Shown one piece after another: positions 38,350 through 47,759 of a stretch of DNA of 64,000 bases (position 1 is the stretch's first letter; each line of letters begins with the position of its first letter). The stretch is taken from the NCBI RefSeq assembly GCF_000306945.1, contig NC_018518.1:3038001-3102000 (forward strand). The letters run 5' to 3'. Position numbers and translations under genes: made by a program. The notes beneath the pieces were generated by a model. That model did not search any database. It was not told the DNA's origin and saw nothing but the letters and a program-made list of their open reading frames with translations. The DNA is from Bordetella pertussis 18323 (GTDB lineage: Bacteria > Pseudomonadota > Gammaproteobacteria > Burkholderiales > Burkholderiaceae_B).

Positions 38350-38378
38350 ATAGTAGAGGATTCTTTTGTGCGATGCAA
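38350..38378 (-). promoter_or_regulatory. Sigma-70-like promoter of the candidate small RNA
   Basis: On the minus strand TTGCAT (38378-38373) and TACTAT (38355-38350) are separated by exactly 17 bp. The -35 box overlaps a near-palindrome (ATGCAAGAAA/TTTTTTGCAT, 38373-38392) that could be an operator. Confidence 0.6.
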
Positions 38379-38392
38379 GAAATTTTTTGCAT

Positions 38393-38625
38393 TGCCCGGA
38401 TCCGGCGCCCGGTCGTTGGATTTTTGCCGCACCGCCTGGGCGGCTCACGGCGAAACCCGCGTCGATATTGGGCTGCAGCGTGAAGCGGGTTAATGCCGAA
38501 AGGGAAAACCCTTGCGGGATTACCCTAGAGATTTCAAGCATTTAGAAGCGGCAGGGGCGCGCCGCCCCAGGCCTGGCCGACGCTTTTTGCCGCAATGCAC
38601 CATAAATGGGCAGATTGTCCCCATT
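38393..38625. other. Gene-free stretch downstream of coq7, with paired short palindromes
   Basis: I see no credible gene. AAGGG-AAAA-CCCTT (38500-38513) and GGG-ATTA-CCC (38516-38525) lie next to each other about 100 bp downstream of the coq7 stop. There is no T-run that would make them a terminator. Small plus- and minus-strand frames here lack ribosome-binding sites and family similarity. Confidence 0.4.
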
Positions 38626-39294
38626 TCAAAGCCAATAGGCGGTGGACGTCATGACCTTGGACATCGCCCGCATCGCGCCGCGCACCGGCGCGGGCAGCGG
38701 CACGCCGCCGGCGCGCTCGGCGCTGGCGCGGTGCTGCGCTTCGTCTTCCTTCATTTTCTGGACGATGTCGCGCGAGCGCTGGTCCTGCACCGGCAAGGTG
38801 CGCAGGTGCCCGTCCAGGTGCGCCTCGACCTGGCGCTCGGTCTCGGCCATGAAGCCCAGGTTGCGCGGCACGCCGGCATAGCTGGCCAGCACGCCGAGCG
38901 CGAACGAGCCGGTGTACCAGAACGGGTTGAGCAGGCTGGGGCGGCTGCCCAGTTCCCGCAGGCGCTCGTGGCACCACGCAAGGTGGTCCACTTCCTCGGC
39001 CGCGGCCTCGCGCAGCAGCGCGCGCGCGGCCGGCTCGCGGCAGGCGGCCGCCTGGCCGCGATACAGCGCCTGCGCGCACACCTCGCCCACGTGGTTGACG
39101 CGCATCAGGCCGGCGGCATGGCGCTTCTCGCGCTCGGACAACGCATCCGGCGCCTCGGGCGCCTGGGCGGGATACGGCCGGGCGGCGGTGGCGGCGCCCG
39201 AAAGCACGCGCAAGGCGCGGTCGATTTCGCCGATCAGGCCATCGAGCGGGCCGGCGCGGCGGCCGAGCGCGGAAGCGGAACTGGAGGTGGACAT
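38626..39294 (-). CDS. coq7: Demethoxyubiquinone hydroxylase
   Basis: Di-iron ferritin-like enzyme of ubiquinone synthesis (5-demethoxyubiquinol hydroxylation). The 222 residues carry the paired metal motifs: Glu/His in [18 protein letters not shown], EExxH in [19 protein letters not shown], Glu in [16 protein letters not shown], and ExxxH in [14 protein letters not shown] 39294 has GGGAG upstream; the much longer open frame beyond it is spurious. It is divergent from the OsmC-like gene. Confidence 0.94.
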   Translation of the reverse strand: MSTSSSASALGRRAGPLDGLIGEIDRALRVLSGAATAARPYPAQAPEAPDALSEREKRHAAGLMRVNHVGEVCAQALYRGQAAACREPAARALLREAAAEEVDHLAWCHERLRELGSRPSLLNPFWYTGSFALGVLASYAGVPRNLGFMAETERQVEAHLDGHLRTLPVQDQRSRDIVQKMKEDEAQHRASAERAGGVPLPAPVRGAMRAMSKVMTSTAYWL

Positions 39295-39417
39295 ATGGAT
39301 ACTCCCTGGAAAGTCGCGCCGCCCTGTCGGCGGGCGGGGTTCTCCGCCAACCATTGTACGCAACGGGTATGATCGCTTTTTGATGGCGCGCAAGGCCGCG
39401 CCCACCGCTACAGGACT

Positions 39418-39855
39418 ATGCAGATGGAATGCACGATCGATTGGGGCGGCCCTGCGGGCATGCTGTTCACGGCCAGCACGGGCAGCGGCCACGTGGCCGT
39501 GATGGACGGCGCGGTCGATGGCGGCGGCCATGACCTGGCGCCGCGCCCGATGGAAATGCTGCTGGCCGGCACCGGCGGCTGCACCGCCTATGACGTGGTG
39601 CTGATCCTCAAGCGCGGCCGCCACGCCGTGACCGGCTGCAGCGTCAAGCTGCAGGCCGAACGCGCCGACGCCGATCCGAAGGTTTTCACGCGCATCCATT
39701 TCGCGTTCACCGTCACCGGCAGCAAACTGCCGCGCGCCGCGGTCGAACGCGCCGTGCAGCTGTCGCACGAGAAGTACTGCTCGGCCTCGGCCATGCTGGA
39801 AAAAACCGCCGAGCTCAGCTTCTCGGTGGACATCGTCGATACCCAAGCCGCGTAA
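39418..39855 (+). CDS. OsmC/YhfA-family protein
   Basis: A 145-residue OsmC-fold protein with the two redox-type cysteines of the family: [11 protein letters not shown] (about residue 58) and [10 protein letters not shown] (about 121). [13 protein letters not shown] is the hallmark. Osmc/Ohr members reduce organic peroxides; the YhfA branch has no settled function. An alternative start is ATG 39424. It is divergently arranged with coq7 and precedes thyA by 52 bp. Confidence 0.88.
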
Positions 39856-39907
39856 CCCAAGCCGCAAACCGGGCCGCGCAGACACCCCGCGGCCCGCCGT
39901 CACCACG

Positions 39908-40879
39908 ATGAAACAATATCTAGACCTCGTCCAATCCATTCTCGACCAGGGCGCCTGGCAGGAAAACCGCACCGGCGTGCGCACGCTCTCGCTGCCCGGC
40001 GCGGCGCTGCGCTTCGACCTGCAGCAGGGGTTTCCCGCCGTCACCACCAAGAAGCTGGCGTTCAAGTCCGCCATCGGCGAAATGGTGGGCTTCCTGCGCG
40101 CCACGCGCAGCGCCGCGCAGTTCCGCGCGCTGGGTTGCAAGGTCTGGGACCAGAACGCCAACGAGAACGAGCAATGGCTGGCCAACCCGTACCGCGAGGG
40201 TCCCGACGACCTCGGCCCGGTCTACGGCGTCCAATGGCGCCATTGGCCGGCCTACAAGCTGCTGCCGAGCAGCGCCGGCGGCCAGGTGGCCGACGCGCTG
40301 GCGCGCGGCTACCGACAAGTGGCCGAGGTCGACGAAAACGGCGCGCCGCACGTGCTGCTGTACAAGGCGGTGGACCAGTTGCGCCAGTGCCTGGACACCA
40401 TCCGCCAATCGCCGGGCGACCGCCGCATCCTGTTCCATGGCTGGAACTGGGCGCAGATCGAGGAAATGGCCCTGCCGCCCTGCCATCTGCTCTACCAGTT
40501 CCTGCCCAACGCCGGCACGCGCGAAATCTCGCTGTGCCTGTACATCCGCTCCAACGACGTCGGCCTGGGCACGCCCTTCAACCTGACCGAGGGCGCGGCG
40601 CTGCTGCACCTGGTCGGCCGCCTGACCGGCTACAAGCCGCGCTGGTTCAGCTATTTCATCGGCGATGCGCACGTCTACGAAAACCACCTGCCGATGCTGC
40701 GCGAGCAACTGGCGCGCGAGCCCTATCCGGCCCCGCAGCTGGTGCTGTCGGACCGCATTCCCGATTTCGCCGTGACCGGCAAGTACGAGCCGCAATGGCT
40801 GGAGCAGGTCGAGCCGGGCGATTTCACGCTGAGCGGCTACCAGCACCACGCGCCGCTGACCGCCCCCATGGCGGTCTGA
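39908..40879 (+). CDS. thyA: Thymidylate synthase
   Basis: Methylates dUMP to dTMP with methylene-tetrahydrofolate. The 323-residue form is longer than the 264-residue E. coli enzyme because of an insertion in the small domain (about residues 88-140), as in Lactobacillus casei. The catalytic Cys lies in [10 protein letters not shown], the phosphate Arg in [11 protein letters not shown], and [13 protein letters not shown] and DAHVYENH are the folate/dUMP sites. It is followed by folA with a 30-bp gap, the usual pairing. Confidence 0.97.
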
Positions 40880-40909
40880 GCGGCCCGACGACGCCTCACG
40901 CCCTTGCCC

Positions 40910-41407
40910 ATGTCCGCCACTCCCCTGCTCAGCCTGGTCGTCGCCTATTCGACCAACCGCGTCATCGGACGCGACAACGCCCTGCCCTGGAAGCTGCCCG
41001 GCGACCTGGCGCACTTCAAGCGCACGACCCTCGGCCATCCCATCATCATGGGCCGCAACACCTGGGAATCGCTGGGCCGCCCGCTGCCGGGGCGCACCAA
41101 TATCGTGATCACCCGCAACCCGGCCTATGACGCCGCCGGCGCCGTGGTGGTGGGCTCGCTTGCCGCCGCCATCCAGGCCTGCGGCGACGCCGCCGTGGCC
41201 TGCGTCATCGGCGGCGCGCAGATCTACGCCCAGGCCCTGCCGCTGGCGCAGCGCGTGGTGGCCACCGAGGTGCATGCCGAGATCGAGGGCGACGCTTTCT
41301 TCCCGCCGCTGCCGGCCGGGCAGTGGCGCGAAACGCAGCGCGCGGCGCAACCGGCCGAGAACGGCCTGCGCTACGACTTCGTGGAATACGAGCGCGTGGC
41401 GGGCTGA
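40910..41407 (+). CDS. folA: Dihydrofolate reductase
   Basis: Regenerates tetrahydrofolate consumed by ThyA. The 165-residue enzyme has VIGRDNALPWKLPGDLAHFK with the catalytic acid, MGRNTWESLGRPLPGR, and CVIGGAQIYAQALP (NADPH site). ATG 40910 is the start. The last 37 bases overlap the 3' end of the convergent MocR gene, so the two messages can pair. Confidence 0.96.
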   Translation: MSATPLLSLVVAYSTNRVIGRDNALPWKLPGDLAHFKRTTLGHPIIMGRNTWESLGRPLPGRTNIVITRNPAYDAAGAVVVGSLAAAIQACGDAAVACVIGGAQIYAQALPLAQRVVATEVHAEIEGDAFFPPLPAGQWRETQRAAQPAENGLRYDFVEYERVAG

Positions 41408-42828
41408 GCGCTCGCCCCCGCGCCGCGCAGAAACCGCCACAGCGCCGCGGCGTCCGAATACGCCACGTTGAAGCGCAGCCACGGGATGTCCGCGTCGGCC
41501 GCGTCGAAATAGGATCCCGGCGCCAGCCAGATACCGTCCTTGAGCGCCAGCTCGGCCAAGGCATTGGCGCCGCGCTCGCGCCAGGCCCCGCCGGGCCGCG
41601 CCCACAGGAACAGGCCGGCCTGGGGACGGGCGCACAGTTGCAGGCCATGCTCGTCCATCGCCTGCACGACCTGCGCATGCGCCTGTCCCAGGCGCTCGCG
41701 GGTGCGCAGCACATGGGCGCGGTAGCGCCCCTCGCGGATGACCTGGTGCACCACGCGCTCCATGATCTCGGGCGAGGTCAGCCCGGCGGCCATCTTGGTG
41801 CGCGCCAGGTCGCGCACCAGGTCGCGGTGCGCCACGATGTAGCCGACCCGCACCGACGGGCTGATGGCCTTGGAGTAGCCGCTCAGGTAGACCACGCGCT
41901 GCGCGCCGTCCAGCGCCGCGAGCAAGGGGGCAATGGCGGGCATCAGCTCGCGCGAAATATCGTCTTCCACGATCCACAGGCCGTGGCGCTCGGCCGCCTG
42001 CAGCACGCGGAACGCGTTGGCCATGCCCAGGCTGGCGCCGCTGGGGTTCTGCAGCACCGTGTTGACGAACAAGGCGCGCGGACGGTGCGCCAGCGCGGCG
42101 GCGTCGAGCGCCTCGCAGTCGATGCCGTCGACGCCGCGCGGCACGCTGACCACGCGCATGCCCACCAGCCGCAGCAACTGCAGCAGATTGGCGTAGCAGG
42201 GCTGCTCGACCAGCACCGTATCGCCGGGGCGCAACAGGGTGCGCATGACCAGGTCCAGCCCGTGCGTGACGCCTTGCGTCAGCAGCACCTGGTCGGCCTC
42301 GGCCGGCATGCCGGCCGCGCCCAGGCCGGCGGCGATGGTCTCGCGCAGCGGCGCGTAGCCATAGGGATGCCCATAGCCGGCGATGCGCAGCGCCGGCACC
42401 CGGCCCAGGTGCCGCAGCGCCTGGTGCAGGCCCTCCTCGTGCAGCCATTCGGGCGGCAGCCAGCCGCAGCCCGACTTGATCGGGATGGAGTGGTCGGCAT
42501 AGATATCGGACAGCAGCCAACTGTCGTTGAGCCGCGGCGGCGACCATTGCCCCGGGGTGCCCGCGCGCGGCGCGGCCGCCTGCGGCGAGGCGGCCCGGTA
42601 GCCCGACCCGGGCCGGGCAACCAGCCAGCCCTGCGCGGCCAGACGGCTATAGGCGCTGGCCACGGTAAAGGTGCTGATGCCGTGCTGGCGCGCGAACTCG
42701 CGCACCGACGGCACGGGCATGCCGGGCCGCAACACTTGCCGGGCGATGGCGCTGCTGAACGCCTGCACGACCTGCTCGACCAGCGAAGGCGCCTGCGCGC
42801 GGCCGCGCACGGGTTGGAAATCGATCAC
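41371..42828 (-). CDS. MocR-type (GntR/aminotransferase) transcriptional regulator
   Basis: A 485-residue protein. The N-terminal GntR winged helix (PSVREFARQHGISTFTVASA) is linked to a class I aminotransferase-fold domain with the PLP-binding Lys in SGYSKAISPSVRVGY, Asn in LQNPSGAS and Arg in the C-terminal strand. Such regulators sense amino compounds through PLP. It is divergent from a beta-alanine:pyruvate aminotransferase and likely controls it. Its 3' end overlaps folA by 37 bp. Confidence 0.92.
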   Translation of the reverse strand: MIDFQPVRGRAQAPSLVEQVVQAFSSAIARQVLRPGMPVPSVREFARQHGISTFTVASAYSRLAAQGWLVARPGSGYRAASPQAAAPRAGTPGQWSPPRLNDSWLLSDIYADHSIPIKSGCGWLPPEWLHEEGLHQALRHLGRVPALRIAGYGHPYGYAPLRETIAAGLGAAGMPAEADQVLLTQGVTHGLDLVMRTLLRPGDTVLVEQPCYANLLQLLRLVGMRVVSVPRGVDGIDCEALDAAALAHRPRALFVNTVLQNPSGASLGMANAFRVLQAAERHGLWIVEDDISRELMPAIAPLLAALDGAQRVVYLSGYSKAISPSVRVGYIVAHRDLVRDLARTKMAAGLTSPEIMERVVHQVIREGRYRAHVLRTRERLGQAHAQVVQAMDEHGLQLCARPQAGLFLWARPGGAWRERGANALAELALKDGIWLAPGSYFDAADADIPWLRFNVAYSDAAALWRFLRGAGASAQPATRSYSTKS

Positions 42829-42853
42829 GGAAGGCCTGCCAGGTAGATTTCTG

Positions 42854-42884
42854 TACAGTTAACCAGAATCCAACTATACAGTTA
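42854..42884 (+). promoter_or_regulatory. Candidate MocR operator: direct repeat TACAGTTA
   Basis: TACAGTTA occurs at 42854-42861 and 42877-42884, 23 bp start to start, in the gap between the MocR gene and the aminotransferase gene. Each is embedded in a similar block (CTGTACAGTTAACC and CTATACAGTTAGCG), and the second overlaps an inverted AACT/AGTT. Direct repeats about two turns apart are typical of MocR sites. TTGTATATTTTC (42900-42911) may be promoter sequence. Confidence 0.55.
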
Positions 42885-43010
42885 GCGGTATTTACATCGA
42901 TTGTATATTTTCATTCCCTGATGGGCGGGCCAGAATCGATCTCGTCCCCTGCCCGGCCACCGCACGCGCGGTCGGCGCACACCGCAGGCGTTACCTCTGG
43001 AGCGACCCTC

Positions 43011-44336
43011 ATGAATGCCCCCGCCAGCCCGCCCGACCTGTCGCATCTCTGGATGCCGTTTACCGCCAACCGGCAGTTCAAGTCCCAGCCGCGCCTGCTG
43101 GCCCGTGCCGAGGGCATGTACTACACCTCGACCGATGGCCGCCAGATCCTCGACGGCACGGCCGGCCTGTGGTGCGTGAACGCCGGCCACTGCCGCCCGG
43201 AGATCGTGCAGGCCATCGCCAGCCAGGCCGGCGAGATGGATTACGCGCCGGGCTTCCAGCTGGGCCACCCGCTTGCGTTCGAGGCGGCCACCGCGGTGGC
43301 CTCGTTCATGCCGGCCGGCATCGACCGCGTGTTCTTCACCAACTCCGGTTCCGAATCGGTCGACACCGCGCTGAAGATTGCGCTGGCCTACCACCGGGCG
43401 CGCGGCGACGCGCAGCGCACCCGCCTGGTCGGGCGCGAACGCGGCTACCACGGCGTGGGCTTCGGCGGCATTTCGGTGGGCGGCATATCGGCCAACCTCA
43501 AGACGTTCTCGGGCGCGCTGCTGCCCGCGGTGGACCACCTGCCCCATACGCACAGCCTCGAGCACAATGCGTTCTCCAAGGGCCAGCCGGCCTGGGGCGA
43601 GCACCTGGCCGACGAGCTGGAACGCATCGTGGCGCTGCACGACGCGTCGACCATCGCCGCGGTGATCGTCGAGCCCATGGCCGGCTCGACCGGCGTGCTG
43701 GTGCCGCCCAAGGGCTACCTGCAGCGCCTGCGCGAAATCACCGCGCGGCACGGCATCCTGTTGATCTTCGATGAAGTGATCACCGCCTATGGCCGGCTGG
43801 GCTCGCCCACCGCGGCCGAGCACTTCGGCGTCACGCCCGACATCATCACCATGGCCAAGGGCGTGAGCAACGCCGCCGTGCCGGCCGGCGCCGTGGCGGT
43901 CAAGCGCGAAGTCCACGACGCCATCGTCAACGGCGTGCAGGGCGGCATCGAGTTCTTCCACGGCTACACCTATTCGGCCCACCCGCTGGCGGCGGCCGCC
44001 ATCCTGGCCACGCTGGGCATCTACCGGCGCGACGACCTGTTCGGCCGCGCCCGCGACCTGTCGCCCGCTTTCGAGAAAGCGGCGCATGCCCTGCAAGGCG
44101 CGCCGCACGTCATCGACGTGCGCAACATCGGCCTGGTGGCCGGCATCGAGCTGGCCTCGCGCCCCGACGCGCCGGGCGCGCGCGCCGCCGAAGCCTTCCG
44201 CAAATGCTTCGACAGCGGGCTGATGGTGCGCTATACCGGCGACATCCTGGCCGTCTCGCCGCCGCTGATCATCGACGAGGCGCAGATCGGCGAGCTCTTC
44301 GAGGGCATCGGCAAGGTGCTTAAGGAAATCGCCTGA
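43011..44336 (+). CDS. Beta-alanine:pyruvate (omega-amino acid) aminotransferase
   Basis: A 441-residue class III aminotransferase. It starts [16 protein letters not shown], the family opening, and has [14 protein letters not shown] (PLP phosphate), [21 protein letters not shown] and the PLP Lys in [11 protein letters not shown]. It would convert beta-alanine to malonate semialdehyde, which the next gene product can oxidise to acetyl-CoA. ATG 43011 has GGAG upstream; the open frame begins 90 bp earlier without support. BauA/AptA are the usual names. Confidence 0.92.
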   Translation: MNAPASPPDLSHLWMPFTANRQFKSQPRLLARAEGMYYTSTDGRQILDGTAGLWCVNAGHCRPEIVQAIASQAGEMDYAPGFQLGHPLAFEAATAVASFMPAGIDRVFFTNSGSESVDTALKIALAYHRARGDAQRTRLVGRERGYHGVGFGGISVGGISANLKTFSGALLPAVDHLPHTHSLEHNAFSKGQPAWGEHLADELERIVALHDASTIAAVIVEPMAGSTGVLVPPKGYLQRLREITARHGILLIFDEVITAYGRLGSPTAAEHFGVTPDIITMAKGVSNAAVPAGAVAVKREVHDAIVNGVQGGIEFFHGYTYSAHPLAAAAILATLGIYRRDDLFGRARDLSPAFEKAAHALQGAPHVIDVRNIGLVAGIELASRPDAPGARAAEAFRKCFDSGLMVRYTGDILAVSPPLIIDEAQIGELFEGIGKVLKEIA

Positions 44337-44367
44337 CCCGGCACCCGCCACGCAACAGACCATACCC

Positions 44368-45861
44368 ATGAAGACCATTCCGCATTTCATCAACGGCCAG
44401 CCGTACGAAGGCCGCAACGGCCGCTACACGCAAGGCTTCAACCCCGCCACCGGCGAGGTCTCCAGCTCGATTCCGCTGGCTTCGGCGCAGGACGTCGACA
44501 CCGACGTGGCGGCCGCCGCGGCGGCGTTTCCGGCCTGGTCGGAAACGCCGCCGCTCAAGCGCGCGCGCATTCTGTTCAAGTTCAAGGCCCTGCTGGACGA
44601 GCACCAGGACGAGCTGGCCGCGCTGATCACCGCCGAGCATGGCAAGGTGTTCTCCGACGCCAAGGGCGAGGTGACGCGCGGCATCGAGGTGGTGGAGTTC
44701 GCCTGCGGCATCCCGCACCTGCTCAAGGGCCAGTACACCGACCAGATCGGCGGCGGCATCGACAACTGGAGCATGCGCCAGCCGCTGGGTGTGGTGGCGG
44801 GCATCACCCCGTTCAACTTTCCCATGATGGTGCCGTGCTGGATGTTCCCGGTGGCGCTGGCCTGCGGCAACACCTTCGTGCTCAAGCCGTCCGAGCGCGA
44901 CCCCTCGGCCGCGCTGCGCCTGGCCGAGCTGCTCAAGGAGGCTGGCCTGCCCGACGGCGTGTTCAACGTGGTGCAGGGCGACAAGCAGGCGGTGGACGCG
45001 CTGATCGCGCATCCGCAGGTCGAGGCGCTGTCGTTCGTCGGCTCCACGCCGATCGCCGAATACATCTACGCCGAGGGCACGCGCCGCGGCAAGCGCGTGC
45101 AGGCCCTGGGCGGCGCCAAGAACCACATGGTGGTCATGCCGGACGCCGACCTGGACCAGGTCACCGACGCCCTGATGGGCGCGGCCTATGGCTCGGCGGG
45201 CGAGCGCTGCATGGCGATCTCGGTCGCGGTGGCGGTGGGCGAGGTGGCCGACGAGGTGGTGGCCCGCCTGGCGCCGCGCGTGCGCGCCCTGGTGGTCAAG
45301 GACGGCATGCAGGCCGACGCCGAGATGGGGCCGCTGGTGACCGCGCAGCACCGCGCCAAGGTTACCGGCTACATCGAGGACGGCCAGGCCTGCGGGGCCA
45401 CGCTGGTGGTCGACGGGCGCGGCCTGCAGGTGCCCGGCAACGAGGGCGGGTTCTTCCTGGGCGGCACGCTGTTCGACCACGTCACGCCCGCCATGAACAT
45501 CTATCGCGAGGAGATCTTCGGCCCGGTGCTGTGCATCGTGCGCGTGCCGGACTTCGCCGCCGCGGTGGAACTGATCAACGCCCATGAATTCGGCAACGGC
45601 GTGTCCTGCTTCACGTCCGACGGCGGCGTCGCGCGCGCCTTCGCGCGCCAGATCAAGGTGGGCATGGTCGGCATCAACGTGCCCATTCCGGTGCCGATGG
45701 CATGGCACTCGTTCGGCGGCTGGAAGCGCTCGCTGTTCGGCGACCACCATGCCTACGGCGAGGAAGGCGTGCGCTTCTATTCGCGCTACAAGAGCGTGAT
45801 GCAGCGCTGGCCCGACAGCATCGGCAAGGGCGCCGAGTTCACCATGCCCGTGGCCAAGTAG
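44368..45861 (+). CDS. mmsA: Methylmalonate-semialdehyde dehydrogenase (CoA-acylating)
   Basis: A 497-residue aldehyde dehydrogenase. Family-specific residues are seen in [32 protein letters not shown], and the catalytic Cys in [14 protein letters not shown], with [17 protein letters not shown] near the C-terminus. It oxidises malonate or methylmalonate semialdehyde to acetyl- or propionyl-CoA. It lies 31 bp downstream of the aminotransferase, completing beta-alanine use. Confidence 0.95.
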   Translation: MKTIPHFINGQPYEGRNGRYTQGFNPATGEVSSSIPLASAQDVDTDVAAAAAAFPAWSETPPLKRARILFKFKALLDEHQDELAALITAEHGKVFSDAKGEVTRGIEVVEFACGIPHLLKGQYTDQIGGGIDNWSMRQPLGVVAGITPFNFPMMVPCWMFPVALACGNTFVLKPSERDPSAALRLAELLKEAGLPDGVFNVVQGDKQAVDALIAHPQVEALSFVGSTPIAEYIYAEGTRRGKRVQALGGAKNHMVVMPDADLDQVTDALMGAAYGSAGERCMAISVAVAVGEVADEVVARLAPRVRALVVKDGMQADAEMGPLVTAQHRAKVTGYIEDGQACGATLVVDGRGLQVPGNEGGFFLGGTLFDHVTPAMNIYREEIFGPVLCIVRVPDFAAAVELINAHEFGNGVSCFTSDGGVARAFARQIKVGMVGINVPIPVPMAWHSFGGWKRSLFGDHHAYGEEGVRFYSRYKSVMQRWPDSIGKGAEFTMPVAK

Positions 45862-46148
45862 GCGCGCCGCGGCCCGGGCCCTCGAACGGGCATGCGGGTA
45901 TTCCCGAGGCCGGGCCCGCCGGCGGGCCGGCCTCGCCGCCATGCGCCGCCCCTCCCCCCGGCGCGCGCGGACGCAAGAAAACAACCATGGACAGGCCCGC
46001 CACCGGGCATCAGAATGGGGCCTTGTGGACCCGCGTCCGACGCCGGCCCACGGTCACAGCTTGATCCTCGCGCGCCCCCGGCGGCGCGTTTCCGACGACA
46101 ACGGCGGCGCCCTGGCGCCGCCGGCTTCACTCAGAAAGGGGAACATCC
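45862..46148. other. Gap with a long GC palindrome and a leader hairpin
   Basis: CGAGGCCGGGCCCGCC (45905-45920) pairs with GGCGGGCCGGCCTCG (45921-45935), a near-perfect 31-bp palindrome with one unpaired base. It lies 44 bp after mmsA and probably acts as its transcript end, though no T-run follows. A second hairpin (46102-46111 with 46114-46123) stands just before the AAAGGGG ribosome-binding site of the next gene. No gene is visible. Confidence 0.5.
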
Positions 46149-47714
46149 ATGCTGAAGTCCGTCCGCATCGCCGCGCTGGCCGGCGCCATGCTCCTGGCAG
46201 CCCAGGGCGCCGGCGCCGAAACCGTCATCAAGGCGGTCATGCACTCGCCCCTGCGGCTGACCGACCCCCACGCCACCACGGCATACATCACGACGTGGCA
46301 CGGCTACATGATCTACGACACGCTGCTGGCCACCGACGCCGACAACAAGATCCAGCCCCAGATGCTCGAAAAGTGGGAAGTCTCGCCCGACGGCAAGACC
46401 TACACCATGACGCTGCGCCCCGGCCAGAAGTGGCACGACGGCAAGCCCGTGACCGCCGAGGACTGCGTCGCGTCGATCAAGCGCTGGGCGGGCGGCGACG
46501 GCATGGGCCGCACGCTGATGAAGTTCACCGACAGGATCGAGGCCGTCGACGACCAGACCTTGCGCATCGTCATGAAAGAGCCCACGGACCTCGCCTTGCG
46601 CGCGCTGTCCAAGCCCACGGGCACGGCCGCCTTCATGATGCCCAAGCGCATCGCCGACATTCCCATCGGCCAGCCCATTACCGACATGACCGGGTCGGGC
46701 CCGTTCAAGGTGGCCGAGTTCAAGCCCGGGGTGAAGACCGTATACGTCAAGAACGCCGACTACGTGCCGCGCCAGGAGCCGGCCAGCGGCCTGGCCGGCG
46801 GCAAGGCGGTCCACATCGACCGGGTCGAGTGGAACGTCATGCCCGACGCCCTGACCACGGCCAACGCCCTGCTGGGCGGCAAGATCGACTTCGTCGAGCA
46901 GTTCCCGTACGACCTGCTGCCCATGGTGGAAGGCAATCCGGAACTGAAGGAGGAAGCGCTCAGTCCGGTGGGCTACTTCACCATGTACCGGTTCAACTTC
47001 AAGTACCCGCCCTTCGACAACAAGAAGATCCGCCAGGCCGCCATGTACGCCATCGGCCAGGAAGACGTGATGAAGGCGCTGGTGGGCAACCCGAAGTACT
47101 GGCAGACCTGCGCCTCGCTGTGGGGCTGCGGCACGCCGTTCGAGACCGACATCGGCAAGGACATGGTGGTACCCTCCAACATCGAGAAGGCGCGCGCCCT
47201 GCTCAAGGAGGCCGGCTACGACAACACGCCCATCCTGGTGATGCACGCCACCGACGTCGGCACGCTCAGCGCCCAGCCCGTGGTGATGGCGCAGGCGCTG
47301 CGCAAGGCGGGCTTCAACGTCAACCTGGCGGCGATGGACTGGCAAAGCGTGGCCACGCGGCGCGCCTCCAAGGCCGCGCCGGCGCAAGGCGGCTGGAACA
47401 TCCACAACACCAACTGGTACGCCACCGACATCATGGACCCGGTGCGCTCGGCCCCGGCGGCGGCCAATGGCGACAACGCCTGGTTCGGCTGGCCCGACAT
47501 TCCGGAAATCGAGGCGCTGCGCACCCGGTTCGCCCTAAGCTCCGACCCCGCCGAGCAGAAGAAGCTGGCCGAGGAGGCGCAACGCATCGGCATCGACGAG
47601 GGCCTGTACGTGCCGCTGGGCCAGATGTCCGTGCCCACCGTCTACACCACCAAGCTGAGCGGCCTGGTGCACGCGCCGGTGTTCGCCTTCTGGAACGTCA
47701 AGAAGGCGCCTTGA
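46149..47714 (+). CDS. Periplasmic peptide/opine-type ABC substrate-binding protein
   Basis: A 521-residue cluster C (SBP_bac_5) binding protein with an N-terminal signal peptide (cleavage near GAGA/ET, about residue 23). The family pattern is visible: LTDPHATTAYITTWHGYMIYDTLL, WEVSPDGKTYTMTLRPGQKWHDGKPVTAEDCV. It delivers a small peptide or similar ligand to the two permeases that follow. Close family members include glutathione- and D-peptide-type carriers. The ligand is unknown. Confidence 0.93.
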   Translation: MLKSVRIAALAGAMLLAAQGAGAETVIKAVMHSPLRLTDPHATTAYITTWHGYMIYDTLLATDADNKIQPQMLEKWEVSPDGKTYTMTLRPGQKWHDGKPVTAEDCVASIKRWAGGDGMGRTLMKFTDRIEAVDDQTLRIVMKEPTDLALRALSKPTGTAAFMMPKRIADIPIGQPITDMTGSGPFKVAEFKPGVKTVYVKNADYVPRQEPASGLAGGKAVHIDRVEWNVMPDALTTANALLGGKIDFVEQFPYDLLPMVEGNPELKEEALSPVGYFTMYRFNFKYPPFDNKKIRQAAMYAIGQEDVMKALVGNPKYWQTCASLWGCGTPFETDIGKDMVVPSNIEKARALLKEAGYDNTPILVMHATDVGTLSAQPVVMAQALRKAGFNVNLAAMDWQSVATRRASKAAPAQGGWNIHNTNWYATDIMDPVRSAPAAANGDNAWFGWPDIPEIEALRTRFALSSDPAEQKKLAEEAQRIGIDEGLYVPLGQMSVPTVYTTKLSGLVHAPVFAFWNVKKAP

Positions 47715-47759
47715 AGCCCAGGGCGGGCCTGGCCCGCCCGCGCAACCCGAGGGAGTTCC

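Noticed and set aside
38208..38483. A plus-strand 91-codon gene with a purine-rich leader
   Set aside because: The GGAGG stretches are the complement of the small-RNA loop, and the translation has no family features or sensible codon pattern.
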